A stretch of DNA of 64,000 nt. Origin: an uncultured Clostridia bacterium. GTDB taxonomy: Bacteria; Bacillota; Clostridia; Christensenellales; Aristaeellaceae. The notes under the pieces are model-generated. The model made no database searches. It saw only the letters and a list, made by a program, of their open reading frames with translations, and was not told the origin of the DNA. Made by a program: the position numbers and the translations under genes. Positions 51,384-59,521 of the stretch are shown piece by piece. Within the stretch, counting starts at the first letter, position 1. Every line of letters begins with the position of its first letter. The stretch spans positions 58,587 through 122,586 of the forward strand of contig CAKULG010000006.1 of assembly GCA_934667105.1 (NCBI GenBank), given 5' to 3'.

Positions 51384-51402
51384 GAAATCGGCTTGCTTCT
51401 CC
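51384..51402. repeat. Fragment of the MITE-like element
   Basis: GAAATCGGCTTGCTTCTCC is identical to the complement of 61937-61955 inside MITE copy K. It is the only trace of the repeat family in the divergent region between uxaC and the phosphodiester glycosidase gene (51242-51593). Confidence 0.55.
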
Positions 51403-51500
51403 TCAAGCCAAAAGCGCCCTTCGCCCTCGTTTGCTTATTATTGGCAAAATTCCCCCCTTTCCCGCTCAGGTTTCCCCCGCCCTACATCCGCCGCGTTTCC

Positions 51501-51529
51501 TTGACAGAAAATGGGGGCTATGCTAGAAT
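51501..51529 (+). promoter_or_regulatory. Promoter of the phosphodiester glycosidase-Lgt-like pair
   Basis: TTGACA, 17 bases, TAGAAT with a TG extension, 64 bases before the start. Confidence 0.75.
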
Positions 51530-51593
51530 CGAAAAAGCGAGAAAAAGAAGGAAAAGCCGCGGCCAACGGGCTGCGGGAGGGGGATGCGCGGGA

Positions 51594-52487
51594 ATGAAGA
51601 AGCTGCTATGGATTTTGCTGCTGGCGGTGTGCTGCGCGGCGGCGGCGGAGGGCCTGACGCCCCTGCCCCTGGACGACGACGGCGTATACGGCGCCGCGCC
51701 CCAGGCGGCGGGCTATCTTTCCGATTGGGTATACGAGGACGCTTCCATCCGTGTGGAAATCGAGGCTTTTGATTACGAGGGGCTGGCCTGCCTGGAGGCG
51801 AAAATTCGCATTGCCGATCCCTCCCAGATCCGCACGACGAAATCCTCCCGTTCCTTTGACGATTCCGAAATGGTGAAAAGCACGCTGATGGCGAAAAAGG
51901 CCCGGGCGGTTTTCGCGGTGAACGGGGATTTCTTCAAAAACAACGTGTTTGGCTACACCTATCGCCAATGCACGCTGGTGAAAAAGCGGCTGGTGAACCT
52001 GGCCGCCGGGAAATACGACCTGCTGTTCATCGACGATCAGGGAGATTTCCACACCGTGGAGCGGGCCACAGAGGAAAGCGGTCAGGCGCTGGTGGACGCG
52101 CTGGCGGCGGAGGGGCGGCGGCCGGTGAATTCCTTCACCTTCGGCCCCACCCTGATTCTCCACGGCGAAAAGCAGGAATTTAACCCCGAGCTGTGGCAGG
52201 GCCACGCCCCCATGCAGCGGGTGGCCATCGCCCAGACGGGGCCGCTGAGCTACAGCGTGTTTCAATGCGACGGCTCCACCGGCGATTGCACCGGCCTGAC
52301 CATGAGCCAGCTCGCGGATATGATGCTCTCCCGGTGCGATACCATTCTCGTGGGCTATAATCTGGATGGGGGCGGCAGCGCCAACCTGGTGTTCCGGAAT
52401 GAGAAAATCAACGATAACCGGGATGTGCGCCAGATCTGCGATATGATCTATTTCGCGTCCATCGATTACGCGGAGGAAAAGAAATGA
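51594..52487 (+). CDS. Exported phosphodiester glycosidase (NAGPA) family protein
   Basis: A 297-residue protein with a signal peptide (1-19) and a NAGPA/DUF2233 domain: VFAVNGDFF near residue 104, SFTFGPTLI, RVAIAQTG and GYNLDGGGSANLVF near 262. The family cleaves GlcNAc-phosphodiester linkages; bacterial members act on exopolysaccharide or teichoic-acid-like polymers at the surface. The start at 51594 is chosen for the signal peptide and GGGAGGGG upstream. Its stop overlaps the next start (ATGA at 52484). Confidence 0.85.
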   Translation: MKKLLWILLLAVCCAAAAEGLTPLPLDDDGVYGAAPQAAGYLSDWVYEDASIRVEIEAFDYEGLACLEAKIRIADPSQIRTTKSSRSFDDSEMVKSTLMAKKARAVFAVNGDFFKNNVFGYTYRQCTLVKKRLVNLAAGKYDLLFIDDQGDFHTVERATEESGQALVDALAAEGRRPVNSFTFGPTLILHGEKQEFNPELWQGHAPMQRVAIAQTGPLSYSVFQCDGSTGDCTGLTMSQLADMMLSRCDTILVGYNLDGGGSANLVFRNEKINDNRDVRQICDMIYFASIDYAEEKK

Positions 52488-53461
52488 TGCGCAACGCCGT
52501 GCTTTTCAGCTTCACTGCGCAGATGGCCTGGGTGGCCCTGGGGGGCCTGGCGGCCTTTCTGCTGGGCGTATTCTGCTTAAGGCGTCAGGGAACGCTGCCC
52601 GACGGCCGCCGGGCGGCGGGCATGGCGCTGTTTGCCTGGCTGGCGCTGCCGCTGTGCCTGCTGTGCGCCCACGGGGCGTATGTGCTGCTGGATTTTGTGC
52701 ATCTCTATGATTGGCTTCAGTCCCCTTGGCGGCTGCTGGATCTGGGCTGGGGCGGGTTCACAGTGTACGGCGGGCTGCTGGGCTGGGTGCTGGCGGCGGC
52801 GCTGGCGGCGCGGCTGCTGCGCGCGCCCCTGCCCGCGTTGCTGGACGCGCTGGCCCCGGCGGCGCTGATGCTGCTGGCCTTCTGCCGCATGGGCGAAGGC
52901 GCGGCGGGCCAGGGCTTCAGCCTGGAAATGGAAAATCCCGCGCTGTGCTTCTTCCCCCTGTGCGTGTATGACGATTGGTGGGAGGTGTGGCAGCTGGCGC
53001 TGTTCGTGCCCGAGGCGCTCTACGCCCTGGCCGTCGCCCTGGCGCTGGCCCTGAAAAAGCCCCGGGAAAAAGGGGATACCTTCGCCCTCGCCCTGTTCCT
53101 CTACAGCGCGGCCCAAATCTGGTTTGAAAGCCTGCGCCGGGATCAATACATGCGCATGGGCTTCATCCGCACCATGCAGCTGCTCAGCGCCCTGCTGGCC
53201 AGCGGGCTGCTGATCTTCTGGCTGCTTCGCGCCCGGAAGGGCAAAAAAGCAATGCTGCTCCACTTGGGCGTGCATCTGCTCTGCCTGGGCCTGATCCTGG
53301 CGATGGAGTTCGCTGTGGAATACAAGATCGGCTTCCTGGAGCATTTCGCCCGGGAAACGCTTTCCCAGCCCGGCCACTACGCCGCCTGCTACGGCACGAT
53401 GCTCCTGGCCGTCCTCGCCCTTTCCCTCAACGCCCTACGGGCAAGGAGGATAAAAGAATAA
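52484..53461 (+). CDS. Lgt-like integral membrane protein
   Basis: A 325-residue protein with about eight hydrophobic segments. GGFTVYGGLLG, DALAPAALMLLAFCRMGEG and SLRRDQYMRMG are reminiscent of prolipoprotein diacylglyceryl transferase (Lgt), but the RxGNFxNxE core is RMGEGAAGQG and the protein is longer at the C terminus. It could be a divergent paralogue with a different lipid or acceptor. Translational coupling to the exported glycosidase suggests a shared cell-surface role. Confidence 0.65.
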   Translation: MMRNAVLFSFTAQMAWVALGGLAAFLLGVFCLRRQGTLPDGRRAAGMALFAWLALPLCLLCAHGAYVLLDFVHLYDWLQSPWRLLDLGWGGFTVYGGLLGWVLAAALAARLLRAPLPALLDALAPAALMLLAFCRMGEGAAGQGFSLEMENPALCFFPLCVYDDWWEVWQLALFVPEALYALAVALALALKKPREKGDTFALALFLYSAAQIWFESLRRDQYMRMGFIRTMQLLSALLASGLLIFWLLRARKGKKAMLLHLGVHLLCLGLILAMEFAVEYKIGFLEHFARETLSQPGHYAACYGTMLLAVLALSLNALRARRIKE

Positions 53462-53465
53462 TAGG

Positions 53466-53506
53466 GCGGGAGGAGGTTCTTTGGAGGCCAAAGAACCCCC
53501 TCCCGC
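53466..53506 (+). terminator. CTTTGG-type hairpin after the Lgt-like gene
   Basis: Arms of 19 bp (53466-53484 and 53488-53506) with one mismatch and loop AGG, five bases after the stop codon. Confidence 0.75.
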
Positions 53507-53514
53507 ACCCACCC

Positions 53515-53717
53515 AAGAAAGCCGATTGGGTAAAAGCTGGTATCAAGAATCAGCGTGCTTCTCCGCGAACAGCATGGATAAGAACAGATAGAAAGCAGCT
53601 TGCTTCTCCGCCAATAAAAAGGGAACGAGACGGAGCAGCAAGCCATTTTTTATGCTTTTTGCCGGTGGAGAAATAAGCAGGTTTCTTATGCCCTGTCCTT
53701 ACCCAATCGGCTTTCTT
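53515..53717. mobile_element. MITE-like element, copy I
   Basis: Perfect terminal inverted repeats AAGAAAGCCGATTGGG (53515-53530) and CCCAATCGGCTTTCTT (53702-53717) bound 203 bp. It is flanked on both sides by CTTTGG-type hairpins. Inner GCTTGCTTCTCCGCC and GGAGCAGCAAGCC arms are present. Confidence 0.75.
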
Positions 53718-53726
53718 AGAGGGGGT

Positions 53727-53770
53727 GCGGGGGAGGTATTCTTTGGCCCCCCAAAGAATACCTCCCCCGC
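53727..53770 (-). terminator. CTTTGG-type hairpin after recN
   Basis: A perfect 20-bp inverted repeat (53727-53746 and 53751-53770) with loop CCCC, 20 bases past the recN stop. Confidence 0.8.
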
Positions 53771-53789
53771 ATAATAAACCAATTATTAT

Positions 53790-55454
53790 TTATTTCTTCA
53801 GCATTTCCCGGGCGTGGGCGCGGGCGCTTTCGGGGTCGCCGCCCAGCATGCGGGCGATTTCGTTCACCCGGGCTTCGCCGGAGAGCAGGGTAAGGCGGGT
53901 GCGGGTGCGTTCGCCGTCGAAGAATTTTTCCACGAGGTAGTGCCTGTCCGCCAGGGCGGCGATCTGCTGCAAATGCGTGACGCAGAGCACCTGGCGTTCC
54001 CGGGCGATGGCGGCCATTTTTTCGCCCACCACCTGGGCGGCGCGGCCCGAAATGCCGGTATCGATTTCGTCGAAAATCATGGAGGGCACGCCCTCCCGCC
54101 GGGCGGAAACGGATTTAATGGCCAGCATCATGCGGGATAATTCGCCGCCGGAGGCAATCTTGCTCAGGGGCTGCAAATCCTCGCCCCGGTTGGGGGCGAT
54201 GCGGAAAACGGCGGTTTCATTGCCCCGGGGCCCGGGGGCGCAGGGCTGCAGCTGCACGGAAAAGCGGGTGCCCGCCATATTCAGTTCCTTCAATTGCTGC
54301 TCCATATCCCGCTCGAATTGGCGGGCCAGGGCCTCTCGGCTGGCGGTCAGCCGGGCGGCGGCCTGCTGATACGCCTGGGCCAAGGCCTTTTCCCGGCGGG
54401 CGGCCTGCTCCAATTGATCGTCCAGGTTTTCAAAGCCCGCCAGCTCTTTTTCAATTTCCTGTAATTTCCGGGCCATTTCGGCGGTGGACGCGCCGCCGTA
54501 TTTCCGGGAAAGGCGGCGAAGCAGATCCAGCCGGGCCTGAATTTCCTCCAGCCGTTCGGGATCGCTGTCCAGCCGGGAGAGCATATCCCGCAGCGTCAGG
54601 CCGATATCCTCCGCCTCGTAATACAGCCCGTCCAGCCGGGCGCGCAGGGCGGCGTAGGCCTCGTCCAGGCTTTCGATAGGCCCCAGGGCGTTCACAGCCT
54701 CCCGCAGGGCCTGGGCGGCGGGCTCTGTTCCGTCGTATACGGCCTCGTAAGCGTCCCGCAGGCCCTGCTCGATTTTTTCCATATGGCGGAAGCGCTCCCG
54801 CTCCCGGGAAAGGTCGTCCTCCTCGCCGGGGATCAGCCGGGCGGCCTTCAGTTCCTTGCGCCGCATTTGCAAAAGCTCCATGCGCTCCCCGGCCTGGGCG
54901 GCCTGGGCCCGCAGCTGCTCCAGCCCCCGGCGGCAGGCCAGCCATTCCTCGCACCGGGCCTGCGTTTCCGTAAGCAGCGCCTGATGCTCGTTTCCTCCGG
55001 AATGATCCAGAAAGGCCAGATGCTGCCGTTCGTCCATCAGATGCTGATGCTCGTGCTGGCCGTGAATATCCATCAGCAGGCCGGTAAGCTGCTGATACTG
55101 GGAGAGGGGGGTAAGCGCGCCGTTAACCCGGCAGGCGGAGCGGCCCTGGGCGGTGATTTCCCGGGCCAGCACCAGTTCGTTTTCCGCATCCTCCTGGGCC
55201 AGGCCCTGCTCCTGCAAAAGCGCGCGGGCGGCGGGGCAATCGGCCAGGTCAAACAGGCCCTCCACCCGGGCCTTATCGCACCCGGTGCGGATCAGTTCTT
55301 TTTGGGCGCGGCCCCCCAGCAGCAGCGCGATGGAATCCACCAGGATGGATTTGCCCGCGCCCGTTTCGCCGGTGAACACATGCAGCCCGGAATCGAATTC
55401 CACCTGCATTTCGTCCATCAGGGCGATGTTTCGAATGGTTAATGAAAGCAGCAT
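53790..55454 (-). CDS. recN: DNA repair protein RecN
   Basis: A 554-residue SMC-like ATPase: Walker A GETGAGKS near the N terminus (residues 30-37), a long coiled coil, signature SGGELSRMMLAIK and Walker B MIFDEIDTGIS. It acts in double-strand break repair. It is the second gene of an argR-recN unit, a common order in Firmicutes. Confidence 0.97.
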   Translation of the reverse strand: MLLSLTIRNIALMDEMQVEFDSGLHVFTGETGAGKSILVDSIALLLGGRAQKELIRTGCDKARVEGLFDLADCPAARALLQEQGLAQEDAENELVLAREITAQGRSACRVNGALTPLSQYQQLTGLLMDIHGQHEHQHLMDERQHLAFLDHSGGNEHQALLTETQARCEEWLACRRGLEQLRAQAAQAGERMELLQMRRKELKAARLIPGEEDDLSRERERFRHMEKIEQGLRDAYEAVYDGTEPAAQALREAVNALGPIESLDEAYAALRARLDGLYYEAEDIGLTLRDMLSRLDSDPERLEEIQARLDLLRRLSRKYGGASTAEMARKLQEIEKELAGFENLDDQLEQAARREKALAQAYQQAAARLTASREALARQFERDMEQQLKELNMAGTRFSVQLQPCAPGPRGNETAVFRIAPNRGEDLQPLSKIASGGELSRMMLAIKSVSARREGVPSMIFDEIDTGISGRAAQVVGEKMAAIARERQVLCVTHLQQIAALADRHYLVEKFFDGERTRTRLTLLSGEARVNEIARMLGGDPESARAHAREMLKK

Positions 55455-55527
55455 AGCGCGCCTCGCTTTTCCTGATTCGCGTGTGATTCTAAATTCGCCT
55501 GCCTGCGCTTGGCAAGCGGCGAAAGGG

Positions 55528-55977
55528 TTATTTCAGCATTTCGTGGAATTTATCCACCACCGCCTTGGCGGCCTCCTCGTCGTGGGCCACGGCCAGGATG
55601 GTGTTATCCCCCGCCATGGTGCCCAGCAGCTCGGGCCAGCGCATGGAATCGACAGCCTCGGCGGCGGCGTTGGCGCTGCCGGAGAGGGTTTTAATCACGA
55701 CGATGTTGCTGGCGTATTGAATGGAGAGCACGGAATCCCGGAAAATGCGCACAAAGCGGTCGGCCAGGCCGTGATCCGCCTTATCGGCCACGGCGTATTT
55801 ATAGCCGCCCTGGGGCAGCAGCACCTTCAGCAGCCGCATTTCCTTAATATCCCGGGACACGGTGGCCTGGGTGACAACGATGCCCATTTCCCGCAGCCGG
55901 GCGGCCAGTTCCTCCTGGGTTTCCACGTCATAGCGCTCAATGATACTGAGGATCGCCGTTTGCCTTGCGTTTTTCAC
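55528..55977 (-). CDS. argR: Arginine repressor
   Basis: A 149-residue protein with a winged-helix DNA-binding domain (TQEELAARLREMGIVVTQATVSRDIKEM) and a C-terminal hexamer/arginine-binding domain (GTMAGDNTILAV). It controls arginine synthesis and catabolism. recN follows 73 bases downstream. I see no clear ARG box in its own leader. Confidence 0.96.
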   Translation of the reverse strand: MKNARQTAILSIIERYDVETQEELAARLREMGIVVTQATVSRDIKEMRLLKVLLPQGGYKYAVADKADHGLADRFVRIFRDSVLSIQYASNIVVIKTLSGSANAAAEAVDSMRWPELLGTMAGDNTILAVAHDEEAAKAVVDKFHEMLK

Positions 55978-56054
55978 GATGAGGTCAACTCCTGTTTTCA
56001 GCGGTGTAATACATGCAAATGCAAGCCCGCGAAAGCGGTCTCACAACTTCAAAT

Positions 56055-56074
56055 GAAGGGGCTACGGCCCCTTC
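56055..56074. repeat. Hairpin in the argR leader, shared with region D
   Basis: GAAGGGGC-TACG-GCCCCTTC is a perfect 8-bp hairpin. With its flanks (AATGAAGGG...TTGCATCCC.GAAG) it resembles 37598-37633. It lies in the roughly 190-base untranslated leader of argR; a second small stem CCGCTTTCGCGG lies at about 56028-56039. Nothing else is recognised in 55978-56428 apart from the two promoters. Confidence 0.5.
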
Positions 56075-56177
56075 CTTGCATCCCCGAAGAAACCGAATAA
56101 CGATTCCGGCAATTTGAGGCGGAAAAACCGCCGGGAAAGCCCCAGGGCCCGCCGCAAAAGTTTTCCTAATCAATACC

Positions 56178-56206
56178 ATCATACCATATTCCCCGAAAAA
56201 TCACAA
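56178..56206 (-). promoter_or_regulatory. Promoter of argR-recN
   Basis: On the minus strand TTGTGA, 17 bases, TATGAT. Confidence 0.6.
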
Positions 56207-56271
56207 GTGGGCGCGGCGGGAGAAGGGGCCTTTTTTGCCCCGCCGCCCCTTTCTTTTACAGCCGCGCCCTC

Positions 56272-56300
56272 TTTTCAAGCGGCGGGATGTGCGTTATAAT
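56272..56300 (+). promoter_or_regulatory. Promoter of the exported-protein genes
   Basis: TTTTCA, 17 bases, TATAAT, 129 bases before the start of the first exported protein gene. Confidence 0.6.
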
Positions 56301-56428
56301 AGAAATGGAAGGGCGTGCGGGGCGCGTTCGCCGCCGCGAAGGATATTTTTCCAATCCGGATTGCAGGAAAAGGGGCTTGCCCGGCGTTTATATAAAAGGA
56401 ACGGAAGCGGGAAAGGAAGGGAAACACC

Positions 56429-57889
56429 ATGCGGAAAAAAGGAAAAGCGCTGCTGGCCGGGCTGCTGGCGGCGATACTGCTGGGCTGCTGCGGGGCGCGG
56501 GCGGAATTTTCGCCGCGCTATACCGCGCTGAAAAACGATCAGGCCGTGCAGGCGGAAATCAGCGGCGAATTGGAAACGCTGTCTCCCCTGTCGGAAGCCT
56601 CGCTTGCCGTGGTGAACGGCTGGCTGGGCCGCGCGAAGCTGCGGCTTACCTCCATGGAGGGGGCGAACCGCTCCCTGAACCAGGCGGAGCTTTTGCTGGA
56701 TGGGAACAGCGTTTTTTCCGCCGCCGCCCAGGGCCAGACGGATTACACCCTCACCGTGTTCTCCCCCTCGGGGGGCGCGTATCTCACCGCCCCGGGCCTG
56801 CCCGACGCCCTTGCGCTGCTTTCCGGCCAGGCGGACGGCCTGCCCCAGCCCGGTAAATTCCTGGACGCTTATTTCTCCCTGGCCCCCCGGCTGTATGAAT
56901 ATCTTTCCACCGTCACAACGCCGAAAAAATCCAGCGAGAAAACTTCTATTAAAAACGCCACGGCCTCCGCGGGCTATGAAAATTATATCCTCACGGCGGA
57001 CGAAATGAACGCCTCCTGGCCCAAGATCTTGGAAACGCTGCTGCCCGCCCTGCAAAGCGGGCTGCAAAACGCCCCCGGCGCCGCCCAAAGCCTGGAGGAG
57101 CTGCTGCGTTCGCTGACCTTTTCCGGCGAATGCCGCTTCAAGCGCTTCCTGGATAAGGCGGGGGAGGATATGGGCCTGCAATTCACCGGCCGGGCCCAGC
57201 GCGGGGACGACGACGTGCGCAAGATCACCCTCTTCGGGGGCTACACCGCCGGGAAGGGCGGCTATCTTTCCCTGGCGCTGCCTGCGGTGAAGGGAAAAAA
57301 TAATTGGAAGCTCACCTGCACCGGCAAGCTGACGGAAAAATCCGGCCAGCGCACGCTGACTCTCTCCAGCGCCTATAACCGCGTGTACGACGGAGAAACG
57401 GCCAGCGCCACGCTGGAAGCCAGCCTGAAAAACGCCCTGAAGAACGATACCGAAGCATGGAGCGGCAAAATCACCCTGACCCAGCAAAAGGACGGGGAAA
57501 AGACGGCCTGGACGCTTCAGCCCGCCCTGACCTTCGACGGCGAGGGCCTGCACGGCGATGTGGCCGTGCAGCGGAAAACGGGCTCGACCGTGGATCTAAA
57601 GGCCACGGCGCGCCTTTCGCTGCGGGCGCTTGCCGATATCCCCAGCCCCGCCGCCGCCTCCGCCATGGATCTGCGGGGCATGGAGGAAGCCCAGGCCAAG
57701 CTGCTGCTGCTTGATGAGGCGAAGCCCCTGCGCCAGACGCTGCTGGGGCTGCTGAACGAACTGGACGAGGACGCCCGCGCGCTGCTGACCCACGATCTGC
57801 GCACGGACGACTGGATGAACGGGCCGCTGACGGCAGTGCCGGAGGATACGGCGGCAGGCTGGCCTGTGGAGGAGGAGCAAAAGCAATGA
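56429..57889 (+). CDS. Exported protein of unknown function 1
   Basis: I do not recognise a family. The protein has 486 residues with a signal peptide (1-26; cleavage at ARA-EF, or lipid attachment at the LLGCC cysteines). The middle is beta-rich with long alternating strands (WKLTCTGKLTEKSGQRTLTL), and the C-terminal part (about 400-450) is helical. No transmembrane helix follows the signal. It has its own promoter and an AAGGAAGGG ribosome site, and overlaps the next gene by four bases, so the two are made together and probably act outside the membrane. Confidence 0.8.
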   Translation: MRKKGKALLAGLLAAILLGCCGARAEFSPRYTALKNDQAVQAEISGELETLSPLSEASLAVVNGWLGRAKLRLTSMEGANRSLNQAELLLDGNSVFSAAAQGQTDYTLTVFSPSGGAYLTAPGLPDALALLSGQADGLPQPGKFLDAYFSLAPRLYEYLSTVTTPKKSSEKTSIKNATASAGYENYILTADEMNASWPKILETLLPALQSGLQNAPGAAQSLEELLRSLTFSGECRFKRFLDKAGEDMGLQFTGRAQRGDDDVRKITLFGGYTAGKGGYLSLALPAVKGKNNWKLTCTGKLTEKSGQRTLTLSSAYNRVYDGETASATLEASLKNALKNDTEAWSGKITLTQQKDGEKTAWTLQPALTFDGEGLHGDVAVQRKTGSTVDLKATARLSLRALADIPSPAAASAMDLRGMEEAQAKLLLLDEAKPLRQTLLGLLNELDEDARALLTHDLRTDDWMNGPLTAVPEDTAAGWPVEEEQKQ

Positions 57890-59391
57890 AAAAATGGATA
57901 GCGCTGCTGCTGGCGGCGGCGCTGGCGCTGGGATGCGTGCCCGCGCTGGCGGAAAGCTACACGGTGGATCAAAAATTCTGGGGCCAGGTGCAGGAAAACG
58001 GCCTGCGCGTTTCCGTAACCTTTTCCGTCGCGGGGGATAAAACCGCGCTGATCGCCCCCGAAACGTGGGCCGCCCTGCAGGCGCTGGCCCCCCGCCTTTC
58101 CCTGGAGGGGGAGAACAGTGCCCAGAAATCGGGCGCGGGCCAGGCCGGGGCCCGGGTGCTGCTGGACGGGCAGGCCGTGGGCATGGCGGACGTGCGCTAC
58201 GATAACGGCTTGATCGCCTGGACCAGCGATTTGCTCAGCGACAGCGGCGCGTTCTATGCCGCCAGCCAGGATTGGAACCCCCTGGAGCTGCTGGAAACGG
58301 CGCTGCGGCAAAATCAAGCCTGGCCCTCCCTGGCGCTGGCGCTGCTTTCGGCGAAAAGCGCCCCCCAGGAATGGCAATCCCGGGCGCAGCCCCTGCTGGA
58401 GCCGTATCAGACCAAGCTGGGCGTGTGGCTGAACGGCTACGCCGTCGTTTCCAACGGCACGCAGGACGGCGTGGCCTATACCGAGCTGGCCTGCCGCATT
58501 CCCGTTCAGGCCGTGAAGGCGGAAATAAAGCAGCTGCTGATTGATTTTTACGCCGACGAGGCGCTGCTTTCCCTGCTGCGGGAGGTGTTCACTGCCCAGG
58601 AGGCCGCCGCTTATCTGCAAAGCGGCATGCGGGATACCTTCTTTACCCTGCTGGATCAATTGGAAATCTCCGGCGAGGCGGAGATCGTTCGCCGCTACGA
58701 CGTCATGGGCAACCTGCTGCTGGATCGGGCCGCGCTGCCCTTTGCCGCCAGCCAGCCCCTTTCCGCCCTGCAAATCGAAACCACCCCGGCCGAGGCCGGG
58801 CAGCGCTGGGCCTTTACGGGCGAAACCCGGACGGGCGTGAAATTCGACGTATCCTGCATCGTGGGCGAGGGGGTATCCTGCGCGGGCTCGGTACGGCTGG
58901 AAACGCCGGAAGCGGACGAGGGCTTCGTGGTCAGCGATACGCCCGCCGTGCGGACGATCGCCTTTGATTACAACCTGGATTGGGAAGAGGGCGAGGAAAC
59001 CTATTCCCTGGCCCAGGATCTTTCCCAGCGCGCGGTAAAGGGCACGCTGGTCGTCAAGCCCCAGACCGCCGGGGAATGGCCCGCCCAATCGCTGACGCTG
59101 GACGCGGCCTTCTCCTCCAAGAGCGATAAGCGCGCCGCCACCCGGCTCACCGCCTCCCTGACCTGGGCCGATCTGGAAAGCGGCGCGTCCATCGCCGCCC
59201 AGATGACCGCCCGCACCGCCGCCGGATGGACGGTGGAGCCCCTCCCTGCCAGCGGCGAAGCGCTGCGGATGGATTTGCTGGCGGAGGAAGGCCGCGCCGC
59301 CCTGCTGCAAAACTGGGGCCAGCGCCTGGCCCAGTGGTTCCAGGAGCAGGTGCTCTCCCTGCTGATCGATCAGGAGCCCGCCAACGGCTGA
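57886..59391 (+). CDS. Exported protein of unknown function 2
   Basis: A 501-residue protein with a signal peptide (1-22, cleavage at ALA-ES). Like its neighbour it has helical segments (ALLSLLREVFTAQEAAAYL) and beta-rich stretches (LVVKPQTAGEWPAQSLTLDA, later TRLTASLTW). The late part looks similar in style to the repeat-like beta regions of protein 1, so they may be distant paralogues. The ATG overlaps the previous stop with GGAGGAG just before it. No known catalytic motif is visible. Confidence 0.8.
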   Translation: MKKWIALLLAAALALGCVPALAESYTVDQKFWGQVQENGLRVSVTFSVAGDKTALIAPETWAALQALAPRLSLEGENSAQKSGAGQAGARVLLDGQAVGMADVRYDNGLIAWTSDLLSDSGAFYAASQDWNPLELLETALRQNQAWPSLALALLSAKSAPQEWQSRAQPLLEPYQTKLGVWLNGYAVVSNGTQDGVAYTELACRIPVQAVKAEIKQLLIDFYADEALLSLLREVFTAQEAAAYLQSGMRDTFFTLLDQLEISGEAEIVRRYDVMGNLLLDRAALPFAASQPLSALQIETTPAEAGQRWAFTGETRTGVKFDVSCIVGEGVSCAGSVRLETPEADEGFVVSDTPAVRTIAFDYNLDWEEGEETYSLAQDLSQRAVKGTLVVKPQTAGEWPAQSLTLDAAFSSKSDKRAATRLTASLTWADLESGASIAAQMTARTAAGWTVEPLPASGEALRMDLLAEEGRAALLQNWGQRLAQWFQEQVLSLLIDQEPANG

Positions 59392-59460
59392 GCCGCATAT
59401 CCCGCGCCGTCCGCGCATACCCTGATTGCGGCGCAAATGCGGCCTGTCCCCCCTTCTTAC

Positions 59461-59489
59461 TTGCGGAAAATATAAAAGCGTGCTATGAT
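59461..59489 (+). promoter_or_regulatory. Promoter of the third exported-protein gene
   Basis: TTGCGG, 17 bases, TATGAT with a TG extension, 32 bases before the start codon. Confidence 0.65.
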
Positions 59490-59521
59490 AAACGCACGCT
59501 GAAATAAAGGAGGAAAAACCT

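Noticed and set aside
51303..51593. N-terminal extension of the phosphodiester glycosidase
   Set aside because: The promoter at 51501-51529 lies inside it, and the signal peptide begins at 51594.
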